Below, one piece after another: positions 61,500-64,000 of a stretch of 64,000 bases of DNA. Source of the stretch: an uncultured bacterium. Its GTDB lineage: Bacteria; Bacillota_I; Bacilli_A; RFN20; CAG-826. The notes beneath the pieces were generated by a model, which worked only from the letters and a program-made list of their open reading frames with translations, was not told the DNA's origin and ran no database searches. The translations under genes and the position numbers were made by a program. The DNA is taken from assembly GCA_949299165.1 (NCBI GenBank), contig CASFZJ010000003.1, positions 1 to 64,000 of the forward strand. The letters are read 5' to 3'. How positions within the stretch are numbered: the first letter of the stretch is position 1; each line of letters opens with the position of its first letter.

Positions 61500-62079
61500 T
61501 GAAGAAAAAAGCCTACAAGAGAATGTTAGCAATGAAAAAGAAGTAAAAAAAGAGGAAGAAATTTCTCTAGAAGAGCAAATTAAAAAACTTCAAGCAGATT
61601 GCGAGCATTGGAAAAATCAATATTATCAAGCTTACGCTGATATGGCTAATCTTAGAAAAGACATTGAAAAAGATCATCGTGAAGCAATGAAATATCGATT
61701 GGAAAGCTTTGTAGATAAAATTGTTGGTATACTTGATGCATTCGATATGGCATTCAAAGCAGAAGCAACAAGTCCAGAACTTAAAAATTACTTAACCGGA
61801 TTCCAATACGTTCATAACACATTACTTAACGTATTAAATGAAGAAGGTGTAGTAACTATAGAGCCAAAAATTGGCGATAAATTCGACGTAAATACAATGC
61901 ATGCTGTTGAAACAGTTGATGATGAAGGTGAAGAAAATATCGTTAAAGAGATTACTTTAAAAGGATATAAACTTCATGATCACTTAATTAGAGCAGCAAT
62001 GGTTGTGGTAAGTAAACATCCTTCAAATGAAGTAAAGGATGAGAGCAAAGAAGAAAGTAAAGAAGATTTAAAGGCCTAA
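61489..62079 (+). CDS. grpE: GrpE nucleotide exchange factor
   Basis: The 196-aa protein has an acidic N-terminal tail, a long helix (about 25-85) with YYQAYADMANLRKDIEKDH, and a beta domain containing VVTIEPKIGDKFDVNTMHAVETV and LKGYKLHDHLIRAAMVVVSK. It releases ADP from DnaK. GGAGG precedes ATG 61489 within hrcA; the ATG at 61456 was rejected. The C-terminus is a short Lys/Glu/Ser tail. Confidence 0.95.
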   Translation: MENSEEKSLQENVSNEKEVKKEEEISLEEQIKKLQADCEHWKNQYYQAYADMANLRKDIEKDHREAMKYRLESFVDKIVGILDAFDMAFKAEATSPELKNYLTGFQYVHNTLLNVLNEEGVVTIEPKIGDKFDVNTMHAVETVDDEGEENIVKEITLKGYKLHDHLIRAAMVVVSKHPSNEVKDESKEESKEDLKA

Positions 62080-62094
62080 AGGAGGTATTAAATT

Positions 62095-63945
62095 ATGGCA
62101 AAAGAAATTATTCTTGGTATAGATTTAGGTACAACAAACTCAGTTGTTAGTTATCTTCAAAGTGATGGAACTGTAAAAGTTATTCCAAACCCAGAAGGAA
62201 CAATGACAACTCCTAGTGTTGTTGCTTTCAAAGCAAATGGTGAAACAATTGTCGGAAACGCAGCAAAAAGACAAGCAATCACAAACCCTGATACAGTTTC
62301 ATCCATTAAAAGACATATGGGTAGTGAATATAAAGTTCATATCAATTGCATTAACAAAGATTTCACACCTCAAGAAATTTCAGCAAAAGTTCTTGCATAT
62401 ATGAAATCATATGCTGAAGCAAATGTTGGACACGAAATTAAAAAAGCTGTTATTACATGTCCTGCTTACTTCAACGATGCTCAAAGACAAGCAACAAAAG
62501 ACGCTGGTACAATTGCTGGATTAGATGTTGTTAGAATTATTAACGAACCAACAGCAGCCGCTCTTGCTTATGGTTTAGGCAAAGATAAGAGTGAAAAGAT
62601 TTGTGTCTTTGATCTTGGTGGTGGTACACTTGATGTCTCTATTCTTGATATTGGCGATGGCACATTCGAAGTTGTTTCAACAGCTGGAGATAACAAACTT
62701 GGCGGTGATGACTGGGATAATGTCGTTGCAGATTGGATTAAAGCTCAAATCAAAATTCAATTCGGTCAAGATATTAACGATAAAATGGCTCTTCAAAGAT
62801 ATAAAGATGCTGCTGAAAAAGCAAAAATCGAACTTTCAAGTAGCTTAGAAACCACAATTTCCTTGCCATTCATTGGTATGGGTAAAAATGGTCCTATCAG
62901 TTTTGAAGCAACATTATCTAGAGCAAAATTTGAAGAGATGACAAAACATCTTCTTGATAGATGTCTTGAACCACTCGAAAGAGCAATTAGAGATGCAAAA
63001 ATGACTTATAACGACATCAACGAAGTCTTATTAATTGGTGGTTCAATCAGAATGCCAGCTGTTCAAGAACTCGTTAGAAGAGTTACAGGAAAACAACCTA
63101 ACTTAAGTGTTAACCCAGATGAAGCTGTCTCAATTGGTGCTGCATATCAAGGTGGAATCTTAAGTGGTGATGTTAAAGACGTTATTCTTCTTGATGTTAC
63201 TCCATTAACACTTGGTATTGAAACTATGGGTGGCGTTTTAACTCCATTAATCCCTAGAAATACAACAATTCCTACAACAAAATCACAAATTTTCTCAACA
63301 GCTGCCGATAACCAACCAGCTGTCGATATTATGGTTTATCAAGGTGAAAGACCAATGGCACACGATAACAAATTACTTGGTCACTTCCAATTAAGCGGAA
63401 TTAAACCAGCTCCAAGAGGAACCCCAAGAATTGAAGTTACATTCAATATCGATGTTAATGGTATCGTTAAAGTTAGCGCAAAAGATCTTGATACACAAAA
63501 AGAACAAGAAATTACAATTTCTGGATCAAATGGTCTTTCTAAAGAAGAAATCGATAGAATGGTTAGAGAAGCAGAAGCAAATAAAGAAAACGATGAAAAA
63601 CGTAAATCTGACATCGAACTTAAAAATAAAGCCGATGGATATATTGCTTCAATCGACCAAGCTTTAAGAGAAAAAGCTGAATCTATCGATCCAAAACAAA
63701 AAGAAGAAACACAAAAATTGAGAGATGAACTCAAAACAGCTCTTGATAACAACGATATGGAAACTCTTAGAAATAAAATTAATGATTTAGAAAAAGCAGC
63801 TGCATTCATGCAACAACAACAAGCTAATGCTGGTGCAAATCCAAATCCAGGAGCTGAACAATCTTATACTCAAGATTCAGGAAATACAAATTCATCTAAA
63901 AAAGATGATGATGTAATCGATGCTGATTTTACTGATAAAAAGTAA
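62095..63945 (+). CDS. dnaK: Chaperone DnaK (Hsp70)
   Basis: The 616-aa protein has [14 protein letters not shown], the ATPase blocks [14 protein letters not shown] and [25 protein letters not shown], the linker [15 protein letters not shown] and the substrate domain, ending with a Gln/Asn-rich lid tail and [10 protein letters not shown]. The length is normal. AAGGAGG precedes ATG 62095. Codon choice looks optimised. dnaJ is expected just beyond the window. Confidence 0.97.
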   Translation: MAKEIILGIDLGTTNSVVSYLQSDGTVKVIPNPEGTMTTPSVVAFKANGETIVGNAAKRQAITNPDTVSSIKRHMGSEYKVHINCINKDFTPQEISAKVLAYMKSYAEANVGHEIKKAVITCPAYFNDAQRQATKDAGTIAGLDVVRIINEPTAAALAYGLGKDKSEKICVFDLGGGTLDVSILDIGDGTFEVVSTAGDNKLGGDDWDNVVADWIKAQIKIQFGQDINDKMALQRYKDAAEKAKIELSSSLETTISLPFIGMGKNGPISFEATLSRAKFEEMTKHLLDRCLEPLERAIRDAKMTYNDINEVLLIGGSIRMPAVQELVRRVTGKQPNLSVNPDEAVSIGAAYQGGILSGDVKDVILLDVTPLTLGIETMGGVLTPLIPRNTTIPTTKSQIFSTAADNQPAVDIMVYQGERPMAHDNKLLGHFQLSGIKPAPRGTPRIEVTFNIDVNGIVKVSAKDLDTQKEQEITISGSNGLSKEEIDRMVREAEANKENDEKRKSDIELKNKADGYIASIDQALREKAESIDPKQKEETQKLRDELKTALDNNDMETLRNKINDLEKAAAFMQQQQANAGANPNPGAEQSYTQDSGNTNSSKKDDDVIDADFTDKK

Positions 63946-63966
63946 TAAAGATTAAAGATTAATTAG

Positions 63967-64000
63967 TGAAAGGGAAGGTGAAAAAATATCTTCCCTTTCA
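63967..64000 (+). terminator. Hairpin after dnaK (cut by window end)
   Basis: TGAAAGGGAAG (63967-63977) pairs perfectly with CTTCCCTTTCA (63990-64000). Whether a T-tract follows cannot be seen, so it may be a terminator or an attenuator before dnaJ. Confidence 0.55.

Noticed and set aside
63381-63809. 142-aa reading frame antisense to dnaK
   Set aside because: Ser/Leu/Phe-rich composition typical of the shadow frame opposite dnaK; no ribosome site or promoter.
1-64000. Reassigned UGA (tryptophan) code as in Mycoplasma
   Set aside because: TGA ends well-conserved genes at the expected length (miaB 7266-7268, tcdA 9067-9069, lepA 57232-57234), and TGG is used for Trp.
1-64000. tRNA or rRNA genes, CRISPR arrays, insertion sequences
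   Set aside because: No cloverleaf with a CCA end, rRNA core, repeat-spacer array or transposase reading frame was recognised by eye. A covariance and profile scan would be needed to exclude divergent tRNAs.

Overview
The window reads as chromosome of a low-G+C, low-complexity-intergenic member of the Bacilli. The gene set and order are Firmicute-like: gpsB-rnpB-pgsA-cinA-recA-rny-ymdB-miaB-ricA-miaA, alaS-yqgF-DUF1292-greA, comEA-comEC-holA with rpsT, lepA, and hrcA-grpE-dnaK. Some traits recall wall-less or reduced relatives (Acholeplasma/Izemoplasma/RF39-like): an Acholeplasma-type glycolipid glycosyltransferase, a shortened SufD, a standalone CinA C-terminal domain and many tightly overlapping genes. 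TGA is a normal stop here (miaB, tcdA, lepA), so the genetic code is standard. I cannot place the organism more precisely from sequence alone.

Layout. 1-10697: a truncated DEDDh exonuclease on the minus strand, then a long plus-strand housekeeping run covering division (gpsB), RNase P RNA, phospholipid synthesis, recombination, RNA decay (rny, ymdB), tRNA modification (miaB, miaA, tcdA) and one-carbon metabolism (fhs). 10687-14454: a heterodimeric ABC exporter on the minus strand. 14523-19026: a membrane-lipid/RNA operon with an MprF-type flippase domain, a diacylglycerol glycosyltransferase, RecX and YhaM. 19279-23696, minus strand: a HIT protein and two large lipoproteins, one with a parvulin-like foldase region. 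23924-25790: an AAA/ABC ATPase plus TOPRIM protein pair, probably an accessory defence module. 25892-30543: sufCDSUB iron-sulfur assembly. 30543-34710: mnmG-rsmG-parA-parB. 34736-35514: FMN riboswitch and RibU. 35571-39186: ferredoxin and gapA-pgk-tpiA glycolysis. 39469-43997: a Bax-inhibitor-1 family protein, rarA, dtd, mnmA and a small membrane protein. 44004-47547: T-box-controlled alaS operon. 47605-51686: greA, comEA-comEC, holA. 52118-57234: fmt, a nuclease-helicase fusion and lepA. 57341-60360: a degenerate Fic protein with a C-terminal winged helix, a small membrane protein and hemW. 60366-64000: the CIRCE-controlled heat-shock operon.

Most worth a second look. (1) recA and comEA share a 5' element that is identical at 25 of 26 positions and has the same 19-nt spacing to an upstream T-tract, suggesting a dedicated competence regulon promoter. 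(2) The ATPase/TOPRIM pair carries its own palindromic promoter. (3) A catalytically dead Fic fold is joined by an acidic linker to a DNA-binding-like domain, with five 11-bp tandem repeats upstream. (4) A RecB/Cas4-like nuclease is fused to an Fe-S XPD/DinG helicase. (5) Two non-coding arrays have ~20-bp periodic GGAA/T-tract units and share an exact 19-mer. (6) A perfect 17-bp inverted repeat brackets the alaS promoter. (7) Several genes have -10 boxes placed so that the mRNA should be leaderless.
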